A program made the translations under genes and the position numbers. The notes under the pieces were generated by a model that saw nothing but the letters and a program-made list of their open reading frames with translations, was not told the origin of the DNA and did not search any database. Shown here in pieces: positions 1-7,699 of a stretch of 16,042 nt of DNA. This stretch comes from Flavobacteriales bacterium. GTDB lineage: Bacteria; Bacteroidota; Bacteroidia; Flavobacteriales; Weeksellaceae. The stretch's first letter is position 1, and each line of letters opens with the position of its first letter. The DNA is taken from positions 1-16,042 of the forward strand of contig CAAGLV010000005.1 of the NCBI GenBank assembly GCA_900770875.1, written 5' to 3'.

Positions 1-1041
1 CTTATCATCGGTGGTCCATGTAGCGCAGAAAGCGAAAAGCAAATGATGACAATTGCAGAAGAAATTGACAAAGATTATGTACAAGTTTTTCGTGCAGGTA
101 TTTGGAAACCACGTACAAAACCAAATTGTTTTGAAGGTGTTGGTGCAATTGGATTAAATTGGTTAAAGAAAGTAAAAGACGAATTTGGTATGATGATCGC
201 AACAGAAATTGCGAACGCAAATCATGCTAAATTAGCTTTAGAATATGATGTAGATGTTTTATGGATTGGAGCTCGTTCTACCGTAAATCCATTTACAGTA
301 CAAGAAATTGCCGAAGCTTTACGCGATACAGATAAAATTGTATTAGTAAAAAATCCAGTAAATCCAGATTTAGACTTATGGATCGGAGCTTTAGAGCGTT
401 TAGAAGGGCAAGGAATTAAAAATTTAGGTGCAATTCACCGTGGATTTTCAACGTATAAAAAAACAAAATACCGTAACAATCCACAATGGCAAATTGCTTT
501 AGATTTTAAAAATAAATTACCTAATATTCCAATTATTTGCGATCCATCTCACATCTGTGGAAACAGAGAAGGTTTATTTGATGTATCTCAGCAAGCATTT
601 AACTTCGAGTACAATGGTTTAATGATCGAAACACATTGTAATCCAGACGAAGCTTGGTCGGATGCAGCACAACAAGTAACACCAGCTCGTTTAAAAGAAA
701 TTTTAGTTGATTTAGAATTGCGTCAATCAGACGATCCAGATTCAATTTACAAAGCTGGTATCGAAAGTTTACGTCACCAAATCGACGAATTAGATAACTC
801 AATCTTAGATACAATTGCACAACGTATGAAAGTTGCAAACTCAATTGGTAATCTAAAGAAAGAACATAATGTTGCGGTTTTCCAACCAGAACGTTGGAAA
901 CAGATTAAAGATAACTCGATTAAAGCTGGTACATCTTTAGGATTATCAGAAGATTTTATCGATAAATTATTACAAGCCATTCACCAAGAATCTGTTGCGC
1001 AACAGAATAAAATTATGGTTAAAAAAGAAGAAAAAATTTAA
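1..1041 (+). CDS. Bifunctional DAHP synthase / chorismate mutase, 5'-truncated by window edge
   Basis: The N-terminal domain condenses phosphoenolpyruvate and erythrose 4-phosphate to DAHP, the first shikimate-pathway step. The C-terminal AroQ-type domain converts chorismate to prephenate. The reading frame is open from base 1 and already shows the GGPCSAES metal-site motif at codons 4-11, so the true start lies upstream and the ATG at 43 is internal. Further DAHP synthase signatures are FRAGIWKPRTKP, the KNPVNPDLDLWIGA stretch typical of Bacteroidota, ICDPSHICGNR (His ligand) and MIETHCNPDEAWSD (Glu and Asp ligands). From about nt 757 the chorismate mutase helix bundle begins (LRHQIDELD, then NLKKEHN, FQPERW, AIHQESV). 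346 residues are visible, and probably only one or two dozen are missing. This fusion order is known in Porphyromonas and Prevotella enzymes, where the mutase domain also serves in feedback control by prephenate. rsgA follows after 6 bases in the same frame. Confidence 0.95.
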   Translation, partial: LIIGGPCSAESEKQMMTIAEEIDKDYVQVFRAGIWKPRTKPNCFEGVGAIGLNWLKKVKDEFGMMIATEIANANHAKLALEYDVDVLWIGARSTVNPFTVQEIAEALRDTDKIVLVKNPVNPDLDLWIGALERLEGQGIKNLGAIHRGFSTYKKTKYRNNPQWQIALDFKNKLPNIPIICDPSHICGNREGLFDVSQQAFNFEYNGLMIETHCNPDEAWSDAAQQVTPARLKEILVDLELRQSDDPDSIYKAGIESLRHQIDELDNSILDTIAQRMKVANSIGNLKKEHNVAVFQPERWKQIKDNSIKAGTSLGLSEDFIDKLLQAIHQESVAQQNKIMVKKEEKI

Positions 1042-1047
1042 TACAGT

Positions 1048-1965
1048 TTGAAGGGAATTGTAACAAAATCTACAGGAAGTTGGTATCATCTTCGTACCGA
1101 AGATGGTACAACTTACCAAGCCAGGATAAGAGGTAAATTTAGAATAGCAAACATTAAACATACCAATCCAATTGCGGTTGGTGATGAGGTTGATTTCGAA
1201 ATCGACAAAGATGATATTGCTGTAATTACAAAAATACACGACCGTAAAAATTACATTATTCGTAAATCGGTTAACCTATCAAAAAAGACGCACATTATTG
1301 CATCTAATATTGATGTGGCATTTTTAGTAGTTACAATGTCTAATCCAAAAACATCTTTTGGATTTATAGATCGTTTTCTAATTACTGCCGAAGCGTATCA
1401 AATACCAGTTGTTATCTTATTTAATAAGATAGATGTGTATCAACAAGACGAGTTAGACGATTTGTTATTGTACAAACACATTTATAATTCGATAGGATAC
1501 GAAAGTATCGATATTTCGGCCGAAACTGGTTTAAATTTAGATTTAGTTAAAGATTTAATGAAGGATAAAGTAAGTTTAGTTTCGGGACACTCAGGTGTCG
1601 GAAAATCGACTTTATTAAATGCTTTACATCCCGATTTAAATTTAAAAACCCATCAAGTATCCGATTTTAATAGCAAAGGGCAACATACAACAACATTTGC
1701 ACAAATGTTCGAATGGCCTTTTGGTGGTTTTATTATCGATACGCCAGGTATTAAAGAATTTGGTTTGGTGCACATCGAAAAATCAGAATTACAGAACTAT
1801 TTTCCCGAAATTTTAGAGTTAAGAAGCGAATGTAAGTTTGATAATTGTATTCATGTTAACGAACCAAAATGTGCTGTCCGTGATGCTGTTGATGCCATGG
1901 AAATTGCACCTTCTCGATACGAAAGTTATCTTACTTTTTTAGAAGAAGATATTTATAATCAATAA
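1048..1965 (+). CDS. rsgA: Ribosome small subunit-dependent GTPase RsgA (TTG start)
   Basis: RsgA is a circularly permuted GTPase that checks late maturation of the 30S subunit. The 305 residues begin with an OB-fold domain (KGIVTKSTGSWY) followed by the GTPase motifs in permuted order: NKID at 126-129, SAETG near 160, the P-loop GHSGVGKST at 180-188 and DTPG at 231-234. The C-terminal zinc site is C262-x4-C267-x-H269-x5-C275, as in the family. The preceding gene's stop (1039-1041) is in the same frame, and only two codons lie between it and TTG 1048. No ATG or GTG is available before the conserved N-terminus, so TTG is effectively forced as start. The 6-base gap suggests co-transcription with the DAHP synthase/chorismate mutase gene. 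A strong terminator follows. Confidence 0.96.
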   Translation: MKGIVTKSTGSWYHLRTEDGTTYQARIRGKFRIANIKHTNPIAVGDEVDFEIDKDDIAVITKIHDRKNYIIRKSVNLSKKTHIIASNIDVAFLVVTMSNPKTSFGFIDRFLITAEAYQIPVVILFNKIDVYQQDELDDLLLYKHIYNSIGYESIDISAETGLNLDLVKDLMKDKVSLVSGHSGVGKSTLLNALHPDLNLKTHQVSDFNSKGQHTTTFAQMFEWPFGGFIIDTPGIKEFGLVHIEKSELQNYFPEILELRSECKFDNCIHVNEPKCAVRDAVDAMEIAPSRYESYLTFLEEDIYNQ

Positions 1966-1971
1966 AATTTT

Positions 1972-2007
1972 AAAACGCATAAACTATTTAGTTTATGCGT
2001 TTTTTTT
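1972..2007 (+). terminator. Rho-independent terminator after rsgA
   Basis: AACGCATAAACTA (1974-1986) is perfectly complementary to TAGTTTATGCGTT (1989-2001). The innermost pairs must open to form the loop. The stem is followed by a run of T to 2007. It ends the DAHP synthase-rsgA transcript. Confidence 0.9.
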
Positions 2008-2014
2008 AACTTTA
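2007..2014 (+). promoter_or_regulatory. Possible Bacteroidota -7 element (TAACTTTA)
   Basis: TAACTTTA matches seven of eight positions of the Bacteroidota -7 consensus TAnnTTTG. It lies 14 bases before the ATG of the small Cys/His protein and directly abuts the upstream terminator. No clear TTG is seen at the -33 position, so the call is weak. Confidence 0.3.
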
Positions 2015-2028
2015 TTAAAAATATTTTG

Positions 2029-2238
2029 ATGAAAGCAGGCTTATTAACCTTTAGTTTTTTGTTGTTTTTGTATCACACAACTAATGATAAAGTTTATTTG
2101 TGTGATAGCGAATACGGAAAAAAATACCACTACAAAAAAGATTGTAGAGGATTAAAAGCATGTACACATCAAATTATTTTAGTAGATCTAGTTACAGCCA
2201 AAAAGAAAGGAAAAACCCTATGTGGTTTCGAAAATTAA
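2029..2238 (+). CDS. Small Cys/His-rich protein, probably membrane-anchored or exported
   Basis: A 69-residue protein starting at ATG 2029; an in-frame TTG sits just before it at 2026. A hydrophobic stretch (residues 4-15, GLLTFSFLLFLY) could be a signal peptide or anchor. The rest carries four cysteines and two histidines in an ordered pattern: VYLC25, YGKKYH34Y, C39RGL, C45TH47, then AKKKGKTLC65GFE. I recall similar small proteins in Bacteroidota but no assigned function. The YH-x4-C core and the closing xGxxxC resemble Ada-like zinc-binding modules, so metal binding is an inference. The stop codon lies inside the 5' end of the kinase gene if the latter uses GTG 2222, implying a shared transcript with the kinase and response regulator. 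Confidence 0.7.
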   Translation: MKAGLLTFSFLLFLYHTTNDKVYLCDSEYGKKYHYKKDCRGLKACTHQIILVDLVTAKKKGKTLCGFEN

Positions 2239-4180
2239 ATTATTGCCATTGAAAAATTTATTCGTCATCAGTTTCATTTTATTTTTATTTTCTTGTAAAG
2301 AGAAAATAAGACCTAAAATTTTGTCCATATCAAACGAAAACCATTTTACAGCTTTAATAAAAGAGGTGAAAAATGATAGTTTACCTCAAAATGATCGATT
2401 ATTAAAAGCAGATAGCGCAATTAATATTGCAAGCACGTTAAAAAACGATTCGATGTATTTTTTATCGCTTCGTACAAAAATTAATTTATTGGCCGATTTA
2501 AAACGTTACGATTCGGTAAGAGAATTAAATCGTAAGCTATTAAATTGGAGCAAACAAAATAAGGATAAAAAATACATTGCAGAAGCCAACTTTAATTACG
2601 GCAATTTTTTATATCATAAATTAAATAATTACGATAGTGCGTATTACTATTATAACCATTCGAAAGACGAATATTATAAATTAAACGATAGCATTGGCGT
2701 TGCAAAAAGTAGTTTAAATATTGCCGTAATTTTAAATGATATCGACTATTATGCCGAAGGAGAAGATATGGCAATGGAAGCTTTAAAGAATTTATCCTAT
2801 AAGCCAAATCATCCATATTTAGTGCCAATTTATAACTTGTTGGCAATTTCGAGCGGTAATTTATTAAACTACGAAGAAGAACTTTATTGGTACGATAAAG
2901 CTTTGCCAATAACGGATAACGAATATTACAAAGCCTCGTTAATTAACAATAAAGCAGTTGCTTTAACAGCATTAAAACGCTACGATGAAGCAATTAAATT
3001 ATTAGAAACAATTAAAGAAAATAAAATTTTAGAAGAAGAACCTAATCTAAAAGCTCGTATCATCGATAATTTAGCTTATGCAAAATGGCTAAAAAATCCT
3101 AAAAGTGATGTTTTAAATGAGTTTGAAAAAAGTTTAAAATTAAGAGAAACAAACGGTGATAAATCCGGAATTTTAACAAGTTCCGAACATCTTTCGGAAT
3201 ATTTTGCCAAAATCGATCGTAAAAAAGCTATCGATTATGCGCAACGTATGTACAATTTAGCTGTTGAAATTGATAATGTTGGCGATCGTAAAAATGCATT
3301 AAAAAGATTAATCGATTTAAAAAACGGTACAAACGAACTCGAAATCGACGAGTACATTAGCTTAAACGATAGCATACAAACCGAATCGAGCAAAACAAAA
3401 TATAAGTTTGCAAAAATTAAATACGACGCCGAAGAAAATCGCGAAAAAATTACAGCTTTATCGTTAGAAAATACAGAAAACGAGCTCGAGCTACAACGTG
3501 CAAAAATTACCATGGTAATTGCTGTTGCTTGCTTATTTATAGCCGGAGCAATATTTTTTATCTACCTTTATTTTCAGAGAGAACGCCGTAAGCAAGAGCG
3601 ATTGGCAACAATCTACGAAACCGAAGTTGCATTATCGCAAAAATTACACGACGAATTGGCAAACGATTTATTTAAAACCATCACTTTGGTAGATAGTATT
3701 CCGTTTAACGATAAATCAACCAAAGAAATGTTAATTCATAATCTGGATTATATTTACGCTCAAACCCGATCAATTTCCCGTCAAAATAATACCATCGATA
3801 CCATAAATTTTACAACCGAATTAATATCGATGTTAGCTTCGTACAAATCTGATAAAGTAACAATTATTACCAACGGAATCGAAGAAATTGCTTGGAATAA
3901 AATACAAAATCAGGTAAAAATTGTAATTTATCGTGTGTTAATGGAGTTTATGACCAACATGAAAAAACACAGCGATTGTACTTTGGTTGTTGTTAAAATG
4001 CAAGCAGAAAATAACCATTTATCGGTAAATTATATTGATAATGGAAATGTACAAATGTTAGATTTTAGCATGAAGAAAAATGGAATTAAAAATGTGGAAA
4101 ACCGTATTGCTGGCCTTGGCGGAACAATTAAATTTGACACCTCAAAAGGCTTTAAGGCTTTTATCAATCTACCTATTTAA
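2222..4180 (+). CDS. TPR-containing sensor histidine kinase with lipobox
   Basis: A predicted membrane sensor kinase of 652 residues (GTG 2222). It has an N-terminal hydrophobic segment ending in a lipobox (LFSC, Cys25). Roughly six tetratricopeptide-like helical repeats follow (about residues 100-390, e.g. the NYDSAYYYY, NYEEELYWYDKAL and RYDEAIKLLE turns). Next come a charged coiled-coil stretch and one transmembrane helix (about 429-451). The catalytic part resembles HisKA_3 kinases: SQKLHDELAND with candidate phospho-acceptor His476, an N-box EFMTNMKKHS (Asn579), a DNG G1 box at Asp606, and a G2 region KNGIKNVENRIAGLGG. The start is uncertain. GTG 2222 has a GAAAGG 12 bases before it but overlaps the previous gene by 17 bases. 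TTG 2249 gives a compact signal peptide beginning MKNLFVISF. The response regulator lies 25 bases downstream and is the likely partner. The signal sensed cannot be told. Confidence 0.88.
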   Translation: MVSKIKLLPLKNLFVISFILFLFSCKEKIRPKILSISNENHFTALIKEVKNDSLPQNDRLLKADSAINIASTLKNDSMYFLSLRTKINLLADLKRYDSVRELNRKLLNWSKQNKDKKYIAEANFNYGNFLYHKLNNYDSAYYYYNHSKDEYYKLNDSIGVAKSSLNIAVILNDIDYYAEGEDMAMEALKNLSYKPNHPYLVPIYNLLAISSGNLLNYEEELYWYDKALPITDNEYYKASLINNKAVALTALKRYDEAIKLLETIKENKILEEEPNLKARIIDNLAYAKWLKNPKSDVLNEFEKSLKLRETNGDKSGILTSSEHLSEYFAKIDRKKAIDYAQRMYNLAVEIDNVGDRKNALKRLIDLKNGTNELEIDEYISLNDSIQTESSKTKYKFAKIKYDAEENREKITALSLENTENELELQRAKITMVIAVACLFIAGAIFFIYLYFQRERRKQERLATIYETEVALSQKLHDELANDLFKTITLVDSIPFNDKSTKEMLIHNLDYIYAQTRSISRQNNTIDTINFTTELISMLASYKSDKVTIITNGIEEIAWNKIQNQVKIVIYRVLMEFMTNMKKHSDCTLVVVKMQAENNHLSVNYIDNGNVQMLDFSMKKNGIKNVENRIAGLGGTIKFDTSKGFKAFINLPI

Positions 4181-4205
4181 AACCAAACCTTAAAAATTGC
4201 ATAAA

Positions 4206-4874
4206 ATGATTAAAAAAGTATTAATTGCAGAAGATATAGATAGCATAAATACTGGAATTATTACAATTGTTAACGAAAAATTTAACTTTGTTATAGAGCA
4301 TGCAAACTCTTGCGATCAAGCTTATTTAAAATTTAAAAAGGCAATACAAGATCAAAATCCATACGATTTAGTGATATCGGATATGTCTTTTAAAACCGAC
4401 GGATTTTTAACACCGAAACTAAAAAATGGAGCCGAATTAATTAAAGCATTAAAAGAGATTAAGCAATCCATAAAAACAATTGTCTATACGATTGAAGATA
4501 AACCATCTTTTTTAAACAAATTAAAAGAAGAATTAGGCGTAAATGGTGTAGTGTTAAAAGGAACAAAGAGTTTAAACGAATTATGCCATGCTATAGAGCA
4601 AATAAGTAATAATACCGATTATTTTTCGCCCGAAGTTTTGCAATTAATAAAAGCCAATTCTACGGTTAAGATAGAAGCTTACGATATTATTTTATTAGAT
4701 ATGCTTGCCAACGGATTTACACAACAAGATATTTCGAAAAGATTTAAAGAAGAAGCTATAAAACCGTCATCGGTAAGCGCAATAGAAAAAAGAATTGGCG
4801 ATTTAAAAAACGCATTTAAAGCCAATAACAGTATTCATCTTGTTTCAATTGCAAAAGATATGTGCATTATTTAG
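4206..4874 (+). CDS. DNA-binding response regulator, LuxR/NarL-like
   Basis: A 222-residue two-component regulator. The start is ATG 4206, giving the usual receiver opening MIKKVLIAEDID; an in-frame TTG at 4197 adds only three residues. The receiver domain (about 1-130) has the acidic pair E9/D10, the phospho-acceptor Asp59 (VISDMSF), Thr95 (IVYT) and Lys118 (VVLKGT), so it looks competent for phosphorylation. The C-terminal ~65 residues (YDIILLDMLANGFTQQDISKRF and onward to KRIGDLKNAFKANN) form a LuxR-like helix-turn-helix. The gene follows the TPR kinase closely and is followed by a terminator, so kinase and regulator are almost certainly a cognate pair. Its target genes are unknown; the small protein upstream in the same unit is one candidate. 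Confidence 0.9.
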   Translation: MIKKVLIAEDIDSINTGIITIVNEKFNFVIEHANSCDQAYLKFKKAIQDQNPYDLVISDMSFKTDGFLTPKLKNGAELIKALKEIKQSIKTIVYTIEDKPSFLNKLKEELGVNGVVLKGTKSLNELCHAIEQISNNTDYFSPEVLQLIKANSTVKIEAYDIILLDMLANGFTQQDISKRFKEEAIKPSSVSAIEKRIGDLKNAFKANNSIHLVSIAKDMCII

Positions 4875-4888
4875 AAAAAGATTTCTTT

Positions 4889-4911
4889 TTACGGAAAACC
4901 GTAATTTTTTT
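4889..4911 (+). terminator. Terminator after the response regulator
   Basis: TTACGG (4889-4894), loop AAAA, CCGTAA (4899-4904), then seven T. A second, all A/T-pairing hairpin (AAAAAG/CTTTTT, 4875-4890) overlaps its left side. The stem is short but the site is well placed at the end of the kinase-regulator unit. Confidence 0.7.
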
Positions 4912-4949
4912 ACTAAAAAACGATTTAGATTCGTAAAAAAATAGTGAGG

Positions 4950-5222
4950 ATGATGACTTTAAGTGCCGAAATTTCATTTGATTTTGAAGATGACTTTCAA
5001 AATGAAAAAGAATTATTTTTATATTATTTAGCAGAGCAAAACTGGATTAATTTAAATTCGGATCGCAACTGGAAAATAGAAATTAATAATAATTTATTTG
5101 CAGAAGATCAGATTGATATTATCAAAAAAGATTTGGCTAAAGCATCAAAATTATCCAACATTAAATCTGTAGATTACGCCTTAATTTTAGGCGATACATT
5201 TTATTTTGATAGAATAAACTAA
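4950..5222 (+). CDS. Hypothetical small acidic protein
   Basis: An open frame of 90 residues from ATG 4950. ATG 4953 and GTG 4944 are alternatives in the same frame, and GAGG just before ATG 4950 is too close to act as its ribosome site. I do not recognise the family. The protein has no signal peptide or membrane segment. It starts with an acidic stretch (DFEDDF), contains an alternating hydrophobic pattern (WKIEINNNLFAEDQIDIIKK) and ends in what looks like a beta strand (DYALILGDTFYF). It is flanked by terminators on both sides (4889-4911 and 5263-5289) and therefore is probably its own transcription unit. Codon use resembles the neighbours. The reading frame is reasonably convincing because it fills the gap between two terminators. 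Confidence 0.6.
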   Translation: MMTLSAEISFDFEDDFQNEKELFLYYLAEQNWINLNSDRNWKIEINNNLFAEDQIDIIKKDLAKASKLSNIKSVDYALILGDTFYFDRIN

Positions 5223-5262
5223 AACTATTACCATACTATAAACTAACACTAACAACTACTAT

Positions 5263-5289
5263 AGCTCGATTAACCATCGAGCTTTTTTT
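5263..5289 (+). terminator. Terminator after the small hypothetical gene
   Basis: AGCTCGAT (5263-5270), loop TAACC, ATCGAGCT (5276-5283), followed by a T run to 5289. The 8-bp stem is perfect. Confidence 0.88.
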
Positions 5290-5306
5290 ATACCTTATAA
5301 ATCCAT

Positions 5307-5314
5307 TAATTTTA
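5307..5314 (+). promoter_or_regulatory. Possible -7 element for the dtd operon (TAATTTTA)
   Basis: TAATTTTA matches seven of eight positions of TAnnTTTG and ends 19 bases before the dtd ATG, right after the preceding terminator. No convincing -33 TTG is visible. Confidence 0.3.
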
Positions 5315-5333
5315 CAAGAATTAAAATTAAAAT

Positions 5334-5783
5334 ATGAGAGTAATCTTACAACGCGTAAAACATGCATCTGTTACTGTAGATCATCAAATTACAGGACAAA
5401 TTAATCAAGGTTTATTAGCTTTAGTTGGATTTGAACCCGAAGATACAAAAGAGGATTTTGAGTGGATTGCTAAAAAAATAACACAATTGCGCATTTTTAA
5501 TGACGAAAACGAGGTTATGAATTTAGATTTGCAACAAGTTAACGGCGAAATTTTAGTAGTTTCTCAATTTACCTTGCACGCATCAACAAAAAAAGGAAAC
5601 CGTCCGTCTTATATTAAAGCATCAAAACCAGATGTCGCATTGGCGCAATACAATCAATTTTTATCCGTTTTAAAATCAATAAAAAACGAAATACAAACCG
5701 GAATTTTTGGTGCCGATATGAAAGTTGATTTATTAAACGATGGACCAGTTACCATTTTTATCGACTCCAAAAATAAAGAGTAA
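5334..5783 (+). CDS. dtd: D-aminoacyl-tRNA deacylase
   Basis: Dtd hydrolyses D-amino acids (and glycine mischarged on tRNA-Ala) from tRNA, protecting translation from wrong-handed residues. The 149-residue length is normal for DTD1. The start MRVILQRVKHASVTVD is canonical. Both active-site signatures are present: SQFTL at 77-81 and NDGPVT at 135-140, the latter carrying the Gly-cisPro chirality filter. KKGNRPSY at 86-93 is also family-typical. The gene begins a likely unit with the two DUF3857-type proteins, the first of which starts 8 bases after its stop. No functional link between Dtd and those secreted proteins is evident, so co-transcription may be incidental. Confidence 0.97.
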   Translation: MRVILQRVKHASVTVDHQITGQINQGLLALVGFEPEDTKEDFEWIAKKITQLRIFNDENEVMNLDLQQVNGEILVVSQFTLHASTKKGNRPSYIKASKPDVALAQYNQFLSVLKSIKNEIQTGIFGADMKVDLLNDGPVTIFIDSKNKE

Positions 5784-5791
5784 AATACCCT

Positions 5792-7684
5792 ATGAATAAA
5801 TTTTTAACCACCTCACTACTATTATCTCCATTTTTAATTTTTGCTCAGTTTTATCCGGTTAATCAAATTAATCCCGAAGTTAAAAAAGATGCTTATGCAG
5901 TGATACGTAAAGCAACTGTCGAAGTAAATTTAAATGCCATTAACGAGTTTAAGTTTAACGAAGAAGTTGTAATTACAGTTTTAGATAAATCGGGAGATGC
6001 TTTTGTAAATGCGCATCAATTTTACGATCCAAATACAAAAATAGATCTTTTTGAAGCCGAAATTTACAACGAAGCAGGTAAATTTATTCGTAAATATAAA
6101 TTAAAAGATTTTGCTGATGCAAGTGCCGTTTCGGGCGGACAATTGTACACCGACGATCGGGTAAAGTATCTTTCGTTTACGCCAACTTTTTATCCTTATA
6201 CGGTTCGTTATAAAGTAAATACAACCAATAAAAATACGCTTTTTATTCCGCGATGGAATCCCGTTTCTTATCCTAATTTAGGAATCGAAAATTCAATTTT
6301 TGTCTTTAAAAACAATGCGTCATTTGCGGTTCGTAAATTAGAGAAAAATCTCGATAATTTTCCGATTCAAAACAGTAAAGCAAACAATCAATATACATAT
6401 CAATTAACCAATTTTAAACCTTTTGTTGACGAGGATTTTATGCCCGATTCTAAAACAATTTTTCCACAAGTTATCTTTGCCTCAAACCAAATTAATATCG
6501 ACGGAACACAAGGTAATTTTGATAATTGGAACGATTTCGGAAAATGGTCGTATCAAAATCTAGTTCAAAAGAAATTAGATTTTACACCTTCGCAAAAAGC
6601 TTTTTTTAATGATTTAGTTAAAGAGGCAAAATCTGATAAAGAAAAGGTTGATATTTTGTATCAATACATGCAAAATAAAGTGCGTTATATTGGTGTGCAA
6701 CTAGGGATAGGAGGTCTTTCGCCATTTCCTAATTCGTATGTAGAAAGCAAAAGTTATGGCGATTGTAAAGCATTATCAAATTATATGGTTGGTATGCTTG
6801 ATGCTGTTGGGATTAAAGCTTATCACACCATTTTATATGCCAACGATTTGCCCCGAGATATTGATGCCGAAATGATGTATCAACAAGGAAATCATATGAT
6901 TGTTTATGTGCCTTTAAAAGACGAAGAAGTTTGGGTTGAAGCAACAAGCCAAAAGCTTCCGTTAAATTATTTAGGCGAAATGAGCGGAAATCGAAAAGTG
7001 TTTATTTTTGACGAAAATGGTGGGAAAATCATCAATTCGCAACGTTTTGATCATCAAAATAACATCTTATCATCTAAAGGTAAAATTAAAATTACAGATG
7101 ATGGCGAAGCGCATTTTGAGTTAACAGAATCGGCAAAAGGATTATTTTATGATGATAATTTAGGATACGAGGTTTTAGAAGAAAAGGATAAAATAGCGGC
7201 TTTAAATCGTAAATATAAAGGATTAGCTCAGCCAAATTTTAATCAAATTAATTTTAAGGCCGATAAACAAAATGCAGATTATCAAACGAATTTTAAAGCT
7301 GTATCTAAAAATTATGTAAAAAAGCAAGGTAACTCGTTTATCTTTAATTTAATGCCAATAAATAACGAATCTTCTACAGTAAAAAAAGCAAAAGATCGCA
7401 ATTTTGATTTTAATATAAATAGAGGATATACAGATATAATGGAATTTGAATTTGAGATTCCAACTAAATCTAAAAACGAATTAAATTTTGCTCCAATTCA
7501 AATCACTTCCGAATTTGGAACGTATCAATTATCAATCGAAAAAAAATCCAACAAAAATTATATTTTAAAACGTAGCTATCAACAGTTTGCAGGCACTTAC
7601 GATAAAGCAAAGTTTAACGATTATGTTGAGTTTAGGCGCAAAGTTGCAGCAAACGATAATTTAAAAACACTAATCGAATTTTAA
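5792..7684 (+). CDS. Secreted DUF3857 / transglutaminase-like protein, catalytic residues present
   Basis: A 630-residue exported protein. The signal peptide (MNKFLTTSLLLSPFLIFA, cut before QF) is clear. The N-terminal ~250 residues look like the beta-rich DUF3857 domain (TVEVNLNAINEFKFNEEVVITVLDK). The middle is a transglutaminase-like cysteine-protease fold: VRYIGVQLGIGG, then YGDCKALSNYM with Cys325, QGNHMIVYVPL with His368, and WVEATSQ with Glu383 where many relatives have Asp. A C-terminal beta domain completes the usual architecture. The substrate is unknown. Members of this superfamily include proteases, transglutaminases and structural proteins, so enzymatic activity is inferred only from the intact Cys and His. 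It lies 8 bases after dtd and is followed almost directly by a related protein lacking these residues. Confidence 0.9.
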   Translation: MNKFLTTSLLLSPFLIFAQFYPVNQINPEVKKDAYAVIRKATVEVNLNAINEFKFNEEVVITVLDKSGDAFVNAHQFYDPNTKIDLFEAEIYNEAGKFIRKYKLKDFADASAVSGGQLYTDDRVKYLSFTPTFYPYTVRYKVNTTNKNTLFIPRWNPVSYPNLGIENSIFVFKNNASFAVRKLEKNLDNFPIQNSKANNQYTYQLTNFKPFVDEDFMPDSKTIFPQVIFASNQINIDGTQGNFDNWNDFGKWSYQNLVQKKLDFTPSQKAFFNDLVKEAKSDKEKVDILYQYMQNKVRYIGVQLGIGGLSPFPNSYVESKSYGDCKALSNYMVGMLDAVGIKAYHTILYANDLPRDIDAEMMYQQGNHMIVYVPLKDEEVWVEATSQKLPLNYLGEMSGNRKVFIFDENGGKIINSQRFDHQNNILSSKGKIKITDDGEAHFELTESAKGLFYDDNLGYEVLEEKDKIAALNRKYKGLAQPNFNQINFKADKQNADYQTNFKAVSKNYVKKQGNSFIFNLMPINNESSTVKKAKDRNFDFNINRGYTDIMEFEFEIPTKSKNELNFAPIQITSEFGTYQLSIEKKSNKNYILKRSYQQFAGTYDKAKFNDYVEFRRKVAANDNLKTLIEF

Positions 7685-7699
7685 TACTTGCAAAACACT

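Noticed and set aside
43..1041. ATG at 43 as the start of the DAHP synthase/chorismate mutase
   Set aside because: The frame is open from base 1 and encodes the conserved GPCSAES motif before this ATG, so the gene is cut by the window edge.
2592..2909. Minus-strand 105-codon open frame, and other minus-strand frames at 599-844, 774-980, 970-1239, 3235-3513, 10636-10839 and 14487-14696
   Set aside because: All are antisense shadows of well-supported genes, with low-complexity translations lacking recognisable domains.
4875..4890. AAAAAG/CTTTTT hairpin as a separate terminator
   Set aside because: Almost all A-T pairs and overlapping the better TTACGG/CCGTAA terminator; likely a by-product of the A- and T-rich flanks.
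7688..7699. TTG 7688 as start of the second DUF3857-type protein
   Set aside because: It adds four residues ahead of a standard signal peptide that begins at ATG 7700.
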